NCBI GenBank assembly: GCA_964555675.1
Contig: CAZKTU010000043.1
Span: 1 to 34,535 of the forward strand
Origin: CAIWXH01 sp964555675
GTDB taxonomy: Bacteria; Chloroflexota; Chloroflexia; Chloroflexales; Chloroflexaceae
DNA: 34,535 nt
Direction of reading: 5' to 3'
The translations under genes were made by a program, and so were the position numbers. Position 1 is the first letter of the stretch. Each line of letters opens with the position of its first letter. Below, in pieces: positions 7,234 to 16,476 of this stretch. Below the pieces are notes generated by a model. The model worked only from the letters and a program-made list of their open reading frames with translations, was not told the origin of the DNA and searched no databases.

Positions 7234-7914
7234 ATGCATATCCTGGTGGCCGACGACGATATTCCAAGCGTGAAGCTGACCTCGTTTGTTCTCGAAGAGG
7301 CGGGGTATCGCGTCTGCAAAGCCTATGACGCTCCAGGGATTCTCCAGGCGGTCGAGCAGCACAACCCGGACTTGATCCTGCTCGATGTGATGATGCCCAA
7401 GTCGAGCGGCTTTGATATCTGCCGCCAGATCCGCCGAAACTCCGATGTGCCGATTATCTTCCTCTCGGGCCGCTCGCAGCTGCAGGACAGGGTTATGGGC
7501 CTGCAGATCGGCGGCGACGACTATCTGGTCAAGCCCTACGAGCCCTCCGAGCTGCTCGCCCGCGTCGAGGCCGTGCTGCGGCGTCGCAACAGCGATATGC
7601 TCAACCCCTCGTCGCGCCTGAGCCAGGGCGACATCACGCTCGACCCGGTCGAGCACAAGGTGCTCTTCAGCGACGGCCGCACCGTCGAGCTGACACCATT
7701 AGAGTTTCGCCTGCTCTACTATCTGATGAAGAACTCGGGCCGCATCCTGAACATCAGCCAGATTCTCAGCAAGGTCTGGGGCTACGACTACGAGGGCGAG
7801 AGCAACCTGGTCGCCGTGTATATCAGACGGCTACGCACGAAAGTCGAGAAGGACCCCGAGCACCCGCGCCACGTGATCACCGTTCGTAACCTGGGCTACA
7901 AGTTCGAGCCCTAG
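7234..7914 (+). CDS. OmpR/PhoB-family response regulator
   Basis: A 226-residue DNA-binding response regulator. The receiver domain (1-115) has the acidic pocket D7-D9, phosphoacceptor D51 in LLDVMMP, S78 in IIFLSGR and K100 in DYLVKPYEP. The C-terminal winged helix (about 128-226) has VELTPLEFRLLYYLMKN, the recognition region VYIRRLRTKVE and the closing VRNLGYKF. ATG 7234 has AAGGAG 8 bp upstream. It precedes a histidine kinase by 111 bp on the same strand, so that kinase is the likely partner. Targets are not evident; no genes nearby form an obvious regulon. Confidence 0.95.
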   Translation: MHILVADDDIPSVKLTSFVLEEAGYRVCKAYDAPGILQAVEQHNPDLILLDVMMPKSSGFDICRQIRRNSDVPIIFLSGRSQLQDRVMGLQIGGDDYLVKPYEPSELLARVEAVLRRRNSDMLNPSSRLSQGDITLDPVEHKVLFSDGRTVELTPLEFRLLYYLMKNSGRILNISQILSKVWGYDYEGESNLVAVYIRRLRTKVEKDPEHPRHVITVRNLGYKFEP

Positions 7915-7934
7915 GCGCCCCTGATCCCGGAGGT

Positions 7935-7973
7935 AGCGCAGGGTACGGGCGCCTAGCCCCGTTACCCTGCGCT
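7935..7973 (+). terminator. Strong hairpin between response regulator and kinase genes
   Basis: AGCGCAGGGTA(C)GGG pairs with CCCGTTACCCTGCGCT, about 15 bp with one bulged base, followed by GCGTTTC. It may be a leaky terminator or a processing/stability element that sets the kinase-to-regulator ratio. The T-tract is short, so full termination is doubtful. Confidence 0.55.
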
Positions 7974-8025
7974 GCGTTTCCCACCGCGGCCCGGTCGCCG
8001 CGGCGTCTCGAGGAGAAGGCTGGTC

Positions 8026-10215
8026 ATGGCTGCAACCGATACGCTCCTTGCGCGTGCCGAGCCCTGGCTGCGCGCAAACGTCCGCGACGGTTTGCGCGCA
8101 GTGTTGCCGCTCCCCGTACTGGCCTTAGCCTGGTGGTTCGTCAGGATGCCCCTTGGCACCGTCGCAACCCTGGGGCTGGTCATCTACGCCGTCATCAACC
8201 TTGGGCTGCTGCTGGCCCTGCAGCGCTCTTATCGGGACAACAACGACAGATACTCGATGGTCTATCTGGTGGCCTCGGTGCTCACCGACGCCATCCTGGC
8301 CGTCTATCTGCTCGTCTATGTTGGCCCGCTGACTCTGGGCATCTTCCCGATCTACGCCGTCCTCGTCCTCAAGGCCCTGCGCTACAGGCGCGTCGCTCTG
8401 TGGACGATGCTCGTCCCCGCCCTGCTCGGGCCCCTCGACCTTGCCCTGCTCTACCTGATCGAGCGCGAACAGCCGCTCTATACCGAGCAGAGCCTGGCCT
8501 ACTGGGGCCTGGTCGCCGGCAGCGTCTTCTTCGTCTGTCTACTCCTGAGCCTCGCCGAGTACCGGCTCTTTACCGCGCGCCGCCTCAGCCGGCGCCTCGA
8601 CGCTGCCCGGGCCGAGCACGCCGAGCGGGTCGCCGAGCTCGAGAGCGTCAACAACGACCTGCGCGTGCGCATCAGGCGTCAGCAGGCCCTCGAGGAGAGC
8701 CTGCGGGCCATTACCGGCTCGCTCAGCCTTGACGATGTGCTGAGCCAGATTCTCGATAGTCTCATGCAGATGCTCGGCGCGCCGCGGGTGAGCGCCGCGG
8801 CCCTCACCCTCGTCCAGGGCGAGGGCTTCACCCACCGCTCGCTCAGCGATGACCCGCGCCTCAAGGACCAGACGGGCTGGGCGGCGGCCCTGGCCCAGCG
8901 GGTGGTAGAGACGCGCGCCCCGGTGATCGTGGGCGACTCGCTGCTCGAGCGCGAGTGGCGCGACCTGCAGCGGGCCGGGGCCGCGGCGGCCCTCAGCGTG
9001 CCCCTGATCAACGCCGAGAACCAGGTGCTCGGGGCTCTTACCGTGGTCAGCACTCAGCGCCATCTCTTCACGACCACCGAGGCCCGTCACCTCACTTCGT
9101 TCAGCATCCAGGCCAGCGTCGCCATCCACAACGCCGAGCTGCACACCGAACTGGCCCGCCAGCGCCTCGTGCTCGAGGCGGTGCTGCGCGATATCGGCGA
9201 CGGACTGATGGTGGTGAATGACCAGGGCGCCATGATCCTGGCCAACCCCGTCGCCTACCAGGCCCTGCAGCACAGCGACGCCCACGGCGGCGGCCTGCGC
9301 GAGGCCCTCGACCGGCTCAACCACGAGGTGCGCGAGGACAACGGCCACGTGCTCAGCCACGAGCTGAAGGTCGGCGACGAGGAGTATGAGCGCCACTATC
9401 TGATCTACAGCTCACTGGTGCGGGTCGCCGAAGACGAGGAGGAGCAGAGCCTGGTGGCCTTCGCCATCCACGACATCACCAGCCAGAAGGCCCAGGAGAA
9501 ACAGCGCGTCGAGTTTATCTCGATGGTCTCGCACGAGCTGCGCAACCCGCTCAATACGCTCAATGGCTTCCTGAAGGTGGTGCTCGCGGGCAAGGCCGGG
9601 CCCCTGAACGAGTTGCAGCAGGAGTTTCTGGGCCTGGCCGACGACCAGGCCAACGCGCTCAAGGGCCGCATCACCGAGCTGCTCGAGTTCAACCGGCTCG
9701 AGGCCGGGCGCCTGCGCCTGCAGCCCCAGTGGTCGAACCTCACCGACCTGATCCTGACCACGAGCGCGCGCTTCCAGGTGAGCGCCGAGCAGTTCGGCCT
9801 GACGGTGGCGGCCAGGGTGCCCGATAACATCCCCGAGCTGCTGATGGACGGCGAGCGGGTTGGCCAGGTGATCACGAACCTGGTCGAGAATGCGATGAAG
9901 GCCACCCCCGCCGGCGGCGCGATCACGGTCACCGCCGAGGTCGGCGATGCCGATGTCTTCGTTCACGTCAGCGATACGGGTGTGGGTATCCCGTCAGATC
10001 AGCAGCAGAAAATCTTCAGCCGCTTCTACAGGCTCGAGAATAAGAGCTCGAAGCACGGAGCGCACCTCGGGCTGGGCCTCTCGATCTGCCAGCAGATTGT
10101 AGAGGGCCATAACGGGCGCATCTGGGTCGAGAGCGAAGAGGGCAAGGGCAGTCGCTTCAGCTTCACCCTGCCCCTCGTGCACAAAGAGCAGATTATCGGC
10201 GAGGCAGTCGCTTGA
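8026..10215 (+). CDS. Membrane sensor histidine kinase with GAF and PAS-like domains
   Basis: A 729-residue kinase, probably partner of the preceding OmpR-type regulator. Residues about 25-190 hold five or six hydrophobic segments with no large periplasmic loop, suggesting sensing within or near the membrane. A coiled coil (about 190-230) leads to a GAF domain (about 234-375), then a PAS-like segment (about 378-490). HisKA follows with phosphoacceptor H503 in ISMVSHELRNPLNTL, then an HATPase_c domain from about 605 with the N box ITNLVENAMKATP, G1 box VSDTGVGIP, F box FSRFYRLE and G2 box GLGLSICQQIVEGHNG. ATG 8026 has GAGGAG 10 bp upstream. The ligand is unknown. Confidence 0.93.
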   Translation: MAATDTLLARAEPWLRANVRDGLRAVLPLPVLALAWWFVRMPLGTVATLGLVIYAVINLGLLLALQRSYRDNNDRYSMVYLVASVLTDAILAVYLLVYVGPLTLGIFPIYAVLVLKALRYRRVALWTMLVPALLGPLDLALLYLIEREQPLYTEQSLAYWGLVAGSVFFVCLLLSLAEYRLFTARRLSRRLDAARAEHAERVAELESVNNDLRVRIRRQQALEESLRAITGSLSLDDVLSQILDSLMQMLGAPRVSAAALTLVQGEGFTHRSLSDDPRLKDQTGWAAALAQRVVETRAPVIVGDSLLEREWRDLQRAGAAAALSVPLINAENQVLGALTVVSTQRHLFTTTEARHLTSFSIQASVAIHNAELHTELARQRLVLEAVLRDIGDGLMVVNDQGAMILANPVAYQALQHSDAHGGGLREALDRLNHEVREDNGHVLSHELKVGDEEYERHYLIYSSLVRVAEDEEEQSLVAFAIHDITSQKAQEKQRVEFISMVSHELRNPLNTLNGFLKVVLAGKAGPLNELQQEFLGLADDQANALKGRITELLEFNRLEAGRLRLQPQWSNLTDLILTTSARFQVSAEQFGLTVAARVPDNIPELLMDGERVGQVITNLVENAMKATPAGGAITVTAEVGDADVFVHVSDTGVGIPSDQQQKIFSRFYRLENKSSKHGAHLGLGLSICQQIVEGHNGRIWVESEEGKGSRFSFTLPLVHKEQIIGEAVA

Positions 10216-10282
10216 GCCACCTAATCTCTCTGGCGCCGCCGTCCGTCGTCATTAACCATTTATCCACGTCTGGTTGTCAGCG

Positions 10283-10291
10283 TGGTATAGT
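10283..10291 (+). promoter_or_regulatory. Putative extended -10 promoter for the radical-SAM-like gene
   Basis: TGGTATAGT, an extended -10 form, lies 40 bp before GTG 10331. No recognisable -35 is present. Confidence 0.4.
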
Positions 10292-10330
10292 TACCGCTAC
10301 GAGACCGCTGGTCGGAAAAGAGGTCCGCGC

Positions 10331-11437
10331 GTGAACATGGCACTCATCGCGCTTCCCTGCAAGGGGCAGCCGCTTTACCCTCCGCTGACCCTGGCCTATG
10401 TTGCCACAGTCCTCGAGCAGCGGCGTCATATTGTTCGTATCTATGACCTCGGCCTCGAGCCGCAGATTGGCCTCGAGGCTGCCTTTCTGCCGCTGCGCTC
10501 ATTCCGGCCTCAGGTGGTCGTGGTGTCGGGCGACATGCCCGAGGTGATCGGCCCGGCTGTCGAGGCCCTGCACGAGGACAAGCACACCCAGGTGCTGCCG
10601 GTGCCGATGAGCCGCAGCGGCCTCGACGCTAGCCCTGTCTGCTGGGAGGTTATGCAGTGGCTCGATAAGCAGGGCAGCGAGGCCAGCGGCGCGTCACCCC
10701 TCGACCTCGACCAGCTGCCCTTGCCCGCTCGCCACCTGCTCCCGCTCGAGAGCTACAACCTGCGCGCCGTGGGCGGCGAGCTCCAGACGACCCTGCTCGT
10801 CGGCGCCCTCGAGGCCGACGGGCGCTTCGCCCTGCGCTCGCCGACGCGGATCGTCTCCGAGCTGCGCAGCGTCTCGGCCGAGTTCGGCCTGCGCCACTAT
10901 CTGATTGCCGACGTGCCCGTCACTCTCGACCGGGCCTGGCTGGTCGAGCTGCTGACCCGTCTCTGCGACGCCGGCCTCGGCATCGGCTGGGAGGCCAGCG
11001 CCCAGCCCGAGCACCTCGACGGCGAGCTGGTGGCCCATATGGCGCGCGCCGGCTGCGAGGGGCTCTGCTTCCAGCTCGACGCGGTCAGCGTCTTCGAGTC
11101 GACCGCCGCCCGCGAGGCTCTGAGGCGCGCCGTGACCCACGCCCGCCAGCACAGCATCTTCCTGCGGGCCAATCTCAAGCTCGAGCCGCCCTACGAGTCG
11201 ATCCCGCACCTGGTCGACGTGGCCGCCACCTTCGGCCTCGACGATGTGCGCTTCGACGTGGCCAGGGCCGAGGCGGCCAGCGTTGGCGCCGACGAGACCC
11301 AGCTGCGCGAGATGGCCCGCCAGATCTACGATCAGGGGCGGGACCGCCAGCGCCTGATCAACCGCTTCGGCCCGGCCCTCGGCAGCCTGATCTGGAAGCT
11401 GCGCGGCCCCCGCTCGAACGGCGCCGAGGACGAATAG
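10331..11437 (+). CDS. Radical-SAM/B12-binding-like protein lacking the iron-sulfur cysteine motif
   Basis: The 368-residue product keeps the outline of BchE/MiaB-type cobalamin-binding radical SAM proteins. The N-terminus (ALIALPCKGQPLYPPLTLAYV, then VRIYDLGLEP) matches the start of their B12-like domain. From about residue 169, RSPTRIVSELRSVSAEFGLRHY, IGWEASAQPEHLDGELVAHM and ARAGCEGLCFQLDA match strands of the radical SAM barrel. The CX3CX2C cluster motif that should come just before RSP is absent: the segment reads TTLLVGALEADGRFALRSP, with no cysteine. A canonical DxHxxG cobalamin motif is also missing. It is therefore unlikely to make a SAM radical and may be a pseudoenzyme or binding protein. 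GTG 10331 is chosen for AAAGAGG 7 bp upstream; ATG 10337 is the alternative. Confidence 0.75.
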   Translation: MNMALIALPCKGQPLYPPLTLAYVATVLEQRRHIVRIYDLGLEPQIGLEAAFLPLRSFRPQVVVVSGDMPEVIGPAVEALHEDKHTQVLPVPMSRSGLDASPVCWEVMQWLDKQGSEASGASPLDLDQLPLPARHLLPLESYNLRAVGGELQTTLLVGALEADGRFALRSPTRIVSELRSVSAEFGLRHYLIADVPVTLDRAWLVELLTRLCDAGLGIGWEASAQPEHLDGELVAHMARAGCEGLCFQLDAVSVFESTAAREALRRAVTHARQHSIFLRANLKLEPPYESIPHLVDVAATFGLDDVRFDVARAEAASVGADETQLREMARQIYDQGRDRQRLINRFGPALGSLIWKLRGPRSNGAEDE

Positions 11438-11458
11438 GGCCCGCTCTGCTGTTCGGTC

Positions 11459-11526
11459 ATGGAGGGGCCGGGGAGGCTGTCGTCCTCCCCGGCAAGCCCA
11501 ATCGGGCAGGTTGGAAGTGCACTAGC
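11459..11526. repeat. Dispersed intergenic repeat, copy 1 (hairpin plus conserved tail)
   Basis: Between convergent genes, a perfect 10-bp hairpin (11467-11476 with 11484-11493) is followed by a 35-nt tail (11492-11526) that recurs at 27630-27664 with 32 of 35 bases identical. The tail overlaps the stop codon of the esterase. The hairpin may also serve as a terminator for the convergent pair, though there is no T-tract. Confidence 0.7.
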
Positions 11527-12310
11527 CCGTGATGAAGTCGCCTGTGCGCTCGTAGATGGCGAGCCTGTGGGGGCCCTGGACGAGCAGCTGGTGGCCTGTG
11601 TCGTCCCACCAGACGAGCTCGGGCCGGCGCTCGCCGCCCAGTCGGGCGATGATCGTGGCGGGGCTATCGAGGGGTGCGACGTCGTCGGCGCGGCCGTGCA
11701 TCACCAGGGCGGGGACGCGCACGAGGGGCAGGGCGGCGCGGGCGGCGGCCAGGGTCAGGCGCAGCTCGTCGACGGCGTGGATCGAGATGCGGGCCTCGCG
11801 GCGCACGCGGGCCTGCACCGCCGGGTCGTCGAGGTCGAGGCCGGGGGCGTAGCGGGCCACCTGACTGCGCACCGCCGGATCTTTGAAGTCGGCCCGCTCG
11901 AGGGGATAGAACCAGGGCGTCGTATGGCGCACCAGGCCCACCAGGTTGACGCGCCAGTCGCCCTGCAGGCGCATGGGCGTTGCCAGCAGGGCCAGGCGGT
12001 GGAGGGGGCGGCGGGCGGCCAGGAGGATGGCCAGGGCGCCGCCGAGCGAGAAGCCGACCAGGCTCACCTGCTCGCAGCGGCCCGCCAGGTAGGCGCAGGC
12101 ACCCTCGACGGCGGCGAGCCAGTCGCGCCAGCGCACGACGGCCAGGTCCTCGGGTGTGCCGCTATGGCCGGGCAGGCGCAGGCCCAGGACGGTGAGGCCG
12201 CGGCCCGCCAGATGGGCGCCGAGCTCGCGCATCTCGTCGGGGGCGCCGGCAAAGCCGTGGACGAGCAGACAGCCGTGGGGGCCGCCGCCGAGGAGGAAGG
12301 GCTCTGTCAT
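11522..12310 (-). CDS. Alpha/beta-hydrolase (carboxylesterase/monoacylglycerol-lipase-like)
   Basis: A 262-residue soluble hydrolase. The oxyanion-hole HGF is at 18-20, the nucleophile elbow GFSLGG puts S88 at its centre, the acid is in HGRADDVAP (about residue 214) and the histidine in DDTGHQLLVQ (about 243). The overall pattern resembles Est30-type carboxylesterases acting on short or medium acyl esters; the true substrate is unknown. ATG 12310 begins 20 bp after the stop of the ComEA-like gene on the same strand, with no strong ribosome site of its own, which suggests coupling. Its last codons lie inside a dispersed repeat. Confidence 0.88.
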   Translation of the reverse strand: MTEPFLLGGGPHGCLLVHGFAGAPDEMRELGAHLAGRGLTVLGLRLPGHSGTPEDLAVVRWRDWLAAVEGACAYLAGRCEQVSLVGFSLGGALAILLAARRPLHRLALLATPMRLQGDWRVNLVGLVRHTTPWFYPLERADFKDPAVRSQVARYAPGLDLDDPAVQARVRREARISIHAVDELRLTLAAARAALPLVRVPALVMHGRADDVAPLDSPATIIARLGGERRPELVWWDDTGHQLLVQGPHRLAIYERTGDFITG

Positions 12311-12330
12311 GGCGTGCCGAGCGGTCTGTG

Positions 12331-13008
12331 CTAAACCGTCACGAGGTGGCGGAACTCGTCGATGTTGCGGGGGCCGATGCCCTGGATCACGTCGAGCTGG
12401 TCCACACTGGTGAAGGGGCCGTGCTCTTCGCGGTGAGCGATAATGCGGCGGGCGAGGGCGGGCCCGATCCCGGGCAGGGCGATCAGGGCGGCCTCGTCGG
12501 CGGTGTTGACATTGGTCAAGGGCGTGCCGAGCTCGGGCGCGCCGGCGGCGGCCTCGGGGCTGACCAGGGGGGCGAGGTCGACCACCTGCTCGCCGGTGAT
12601 GGCGGCCCCGACCAGCTCGGACAGGTCGTCGGCGACTGTGGCGGCCAGGCTGCTCAGCTCGGGCAGGTCGGGGCGCGCGGGGGACTCGGGCTCGGGGGTC
12701 TCGGTTGCGGCGGGCTCGGCGGCCGCGGCCGCGGGGGCCTCGGCGGGCAGGGGCGTGGCGGGCGGCGAGCCCCTGTGGACGCGGGTGGGGATGCGGCGCG
12801 GGCCTGTGGCGGGCGTCGCGGCGTCAGCGTCGGCCGAGCCTGAGGGGGCGAGGGTGGTCGGGCGCGCGCCGTTCTCGGACGTCGGGGGCGTGTAGAGGCG
12901 CCCGGCATCGGCGGCGGGGGGGCTCGCCTCGTTCTGCTGGCGCACCAGGCGCCAGATCGCGTAGCCAACCCCGGCGATGGCGCTCAGCCAGAAGAGCCTG
13001 CGGAACAT
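12331..13008 (-). CDS. Membrane-anchored ComEA-like helix-hairpin-helix protein
   Basis: The 225-residue product has an N-terminal anchor (FRRLFWLSAIAGVGYAIWRLV), then about 140 residues rich in Ala, Pro, Glu and Thr with no fold that I recognise, and a C-terminal double helix-hairpin-helix (about 165-225): NVNTADEAALIALPGIGP, RRIIAHREEHGPF and LDVIQGIGPRNI. This is the DNA-binding module of competence protein ComEA. A surface DNA-binding role in uptake is plausible, but similar modules occur in proteins of unrelated function. The low-complexity linker would let the module reach out from the membrane. GGAG lies 7 bp before ATG 13008. It follows endonuclease IV by 46 bp in the same direction. 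Confidence 0.82.
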   Translation of the reverse strand: MFRRLFWLSAIAGVGYAIWRLVRQQNEASPPAADAGRLYTPPTSENGARPTTLAPSGSADADAATPATGPRRIPTRVHRGSPPATPLPAEAPAAAAAEPAATETPEPESPARPDLPELSSLAATVADDLSELVGAAITGEQVVDLAPLVSPEAAAGAPELGTPLTNVNTADEAALIALPGIGPALARRIIAHREEHGPFTSVDQLDVIQGIGPRNIDEFRHLVTV

Positions 13009-13054
13009 ACGGGTCTCCTACAACAAGAGTAGTCCGACGCTGGGTGAGGTGCGC

Positions 13055-13909
13055 TTATGCCCCCGCCGCCACCAGAGAGCGCAGCAGGGCGAGGTTTGTG
13101 ACGTCCTCGGCCATATCGTCGCCCTTAGGCGTCTCGATGATCTTGGGCACGGCGGCGAAGCGCGGGTCGTTGACGAGCAGGCGAAAGGCCTCGAGGCCGA
13201 TGCAGCCCTGCCCAATATGGCTATGGCGGTCGACGCGGCTGCCCAGCTCTTTCTGCGAGTCGTTCAGGTGGAAGCAGCGGATATGCTGGAGGCCGATCAG
13301 CCGGTCGAACTCCTCGAAGGTGGCGGCGTAGCCCTCGGGGGTGCTGATGTCGTAGCCGGCCGCGAAGATGTGGCAGGTGTCGACACAGACCCCGAGGCGC
13401 CCCGTCTGGGGCACGAGCTCGAAGAGGCGGGCCAGATGCTCGAAGCGGTGGCCGAGGGCGCTGCCCTGGCCGGCGGTGGTCTCGAGCAGCACCATCGTCT
13501 CGCCGCCGACGCCCTGGGCGAAGAGGCGCTCGAGGGCGACGGCCTCGCGGGCCAGGCCGGCCTCTTCGCCGCTGCCGGTGTGGGCGCCCGGGTGGGTGAC
13601 GAGGTAGGGGATGGCCAGGGTCGCGCAGCGCTCGAGCTCTTCGGCGAAGGCGGCCGTCGACTTCGCCCACAACTCGTCGCCGGGGGCGGCCAGGTTGATC
13701 AGGTACGAGTCGTGCACGACCACAGGGCCGATGCCGGTGCGGGCCTGCTCGGCCTTGAAGGCGGCGGCGTCCTCGGGGGCGATCGGTTTGGCCGCCCATT
13801 GGCGCTCGCTCTTCGTGAAGATCTGCATGGCCTCGCAGCCGACCTGCTGGCCGCGGGCGAAGGCCCTGGCGAGCCCGCCCGAGACCGACATATGGGCGCC
13901 GAACGGCAT
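13055..13909 (-). CDS. nfo: Deoxyribonuclease IV (AP endonuclease)
   Basis: Endonuclease IV cleaves DNA 5' of abasic sites in base excision repair. The 284-residue product has the zinc TIM-barrel ligands in order: H6 in GAHMSVSGG, VVHDSYLINLA, VTHPGAHTG, the glutamate in LLETTAGQG, CVDTCHIFAAGYD, FHLNDSQKELGSRVDRHSHIGQG and the glutamate in IIETPKG. Length is typical. ATG 13909 has GAGGAG 5 bp upstream; reading further upstream adds residues that do not belong to the family. A TGCTATAAT promoter lies 34 bp upstream, and the gene heads a likely three-gene operon with the ComEA-like and esterase genes. Confidence 0.95.
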   Translation of the reverse strand: MPFGAHMSVSGGLARAFARGQQVGCEAMQIFTKSERQWAAKPIAPEDAAAFKAEQARTGIGPVVVHDSYLINLAAPGDELWAKSTAAFAEELERCATLAIPYLVTHPGAHTGSGEEAGLAREAVALERLFAQGVGGETMVLLETTAGQGSALGHRFEHLARLFELVPQTGRLGVCVDTCHIFAAGYDISTPEGYAATFEEFDRLIGLQHIRCFHLNDSQKELGSRVDRHSHIGQGCIGLEAFRLLVNDPRFAAVPKIIETPKGDDMAEDVTNLALLRSLVAAGA

Positions 13910-13942
13910 GAGCGCTCCTCGTGCAATACGCGTGTGGGCCCA

Positions 13943-13951
13943 ATTATAGCA
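13943..13951 (-). promoter_or_regulatory. Extended -10 promoter of the nfo operon
   Basis: TGCTATAAT on the minus strand, 34 bp before ATG 13909. No clear -35 at 17 bp, as expected for an extended -10 promoter. The same TGCTAYAAT form recurs at 14728, 22688, 31683 and 31810. Confidence 0.7.
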
Positions 13952-14075
13952 TGACAAGGGCCCCTGAGCGGCGCTGACGCCCTGGAGCGCCCCGCAGACA
14001 GGTCGACTCCCGGGCGTATCCTGCGGCCCCGCGGCGCGGTGTAGATCGCGGCGGCGATCGACACGGGGGTGTGGG

Positions 14076-14756
14076 ATGCTGCGACTTGTCGACATGTACG
14101 AGGGGCTGCTCGAGCTCATCTTCCCCGACCGCTGCGCCAGTTGCGGCGGCGGCGCGGGCGGCCTGCTCTGCGCGGCGTGTCGGGCGGGGCTGCGGCCCTA
14201 CCCGGCCGAAGCGCCCACGGCGGGGCTCGACGCCATGGCGGTGGCCTGGATCTACGACGGGGCGGTGCGGCGGGCCGTCCACGCCATGAAGTACCGGCGT
14301 CGGCGGCGGGTCGCGGGGGCTCTGGCCGACGCCATGGCGGATGGGTTGCCGGCCCCGCCCGCCGACGCCCTGATCCCTGTGCCGCTGCACGCGGGCCGCC
14401 TGGCCGAGCGCGGCTTCAACCAGGCCGAGGAGCTGGCGCGGCGGCTCGGGCGGCGCTGGGGCCTGCCCCTGTGTGTGGCCGGCCTCGAGCGAGGGCGCGA
14501 CACGGGGCATCAGGCCCGCCTCGGCCGCGACGAGCGCCAGAGCAATGTGGCCGGGGCCTTCGTCTGGCGCGGGCCTGCGCCGCCGCCGCGGGTGGTGCTG
14601 GTCGACGACATCCTGACCACCGGCGCCACCCTGGCCGCCTGCGCCGAGGTCCTGCGGGCCGCCGGGGCCCGCGAGGTGGGCGCCGTCGCACTGGCCCGCT
14701 CGCTCGGCCGGGGGGCGCAACCGAGCGTGCTACAATATAGTGTAGAGCGGCAATAA
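14076..14756 (+). CDS. ComF-family phosphoribosyltransferase-like protein
   Basis: The 226-residue product matches the ComF/GntX family linked to competence. An N-terminal zinc finger uses C20, C23, C32 and C35 (DRCASCGG...LCAACRAGL). The middle has YDGAVRRAVHAMKYRRRR and VPLHAGRLAERGFNQAEELAR. The PRPP-binding loop is VVLVDDILTTGATL (173-186). The RGRDTGHQARLGRDERQSNV segment precedes it as in the family. ATG 14076 gives the usual length, but no strong ribosome site is seen and ATG 14094 is possible. It is divergent from nfo and lies 43 bp before the mutase gene. With the ComEA-like gene nearby it hints at natural transformation; the biochemical activity of the family is not established here. 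Confidence 0.9.
   Translation: MLRLVDMYEGLLELIFPDRCASCGGGAGGLLCAACRAGLRPYPAEAPTAGLDAMAVAWIYDGAVRRAVHAMKYRRRRRVAGALADAMADGLPAPPADALIPVPLHAGRLAERGFNQAEELARRLGRRWGLPLCVAGLERGRDTGHQARLGRDERQSNVAGAFVWRGPAPPPRVVLVDDILTTGATLAACAEVLRAAGAREVGAVALARSLGRGAQPSVLQYSVERQ
14728..14736 (+). promoter_or_regulatory. Extended -10 promoter for the mutase gene, inside the end of the ComF-like gene
   Basis: TGCTACAAT, 64 bp before ATG 14800. It falls in the last codons of the ComF-like gene, so the mutase probably has its own transcript. Confidence 0.6.
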
Positions 14757-14799
14757 CCGAGGCCTGTAGAGCCGATAACCTTCTTGTGGAGGAACGCCG

Positions 14800-16473
<1,674 letters not shown>

Positions 16474-16476
16474 CTG

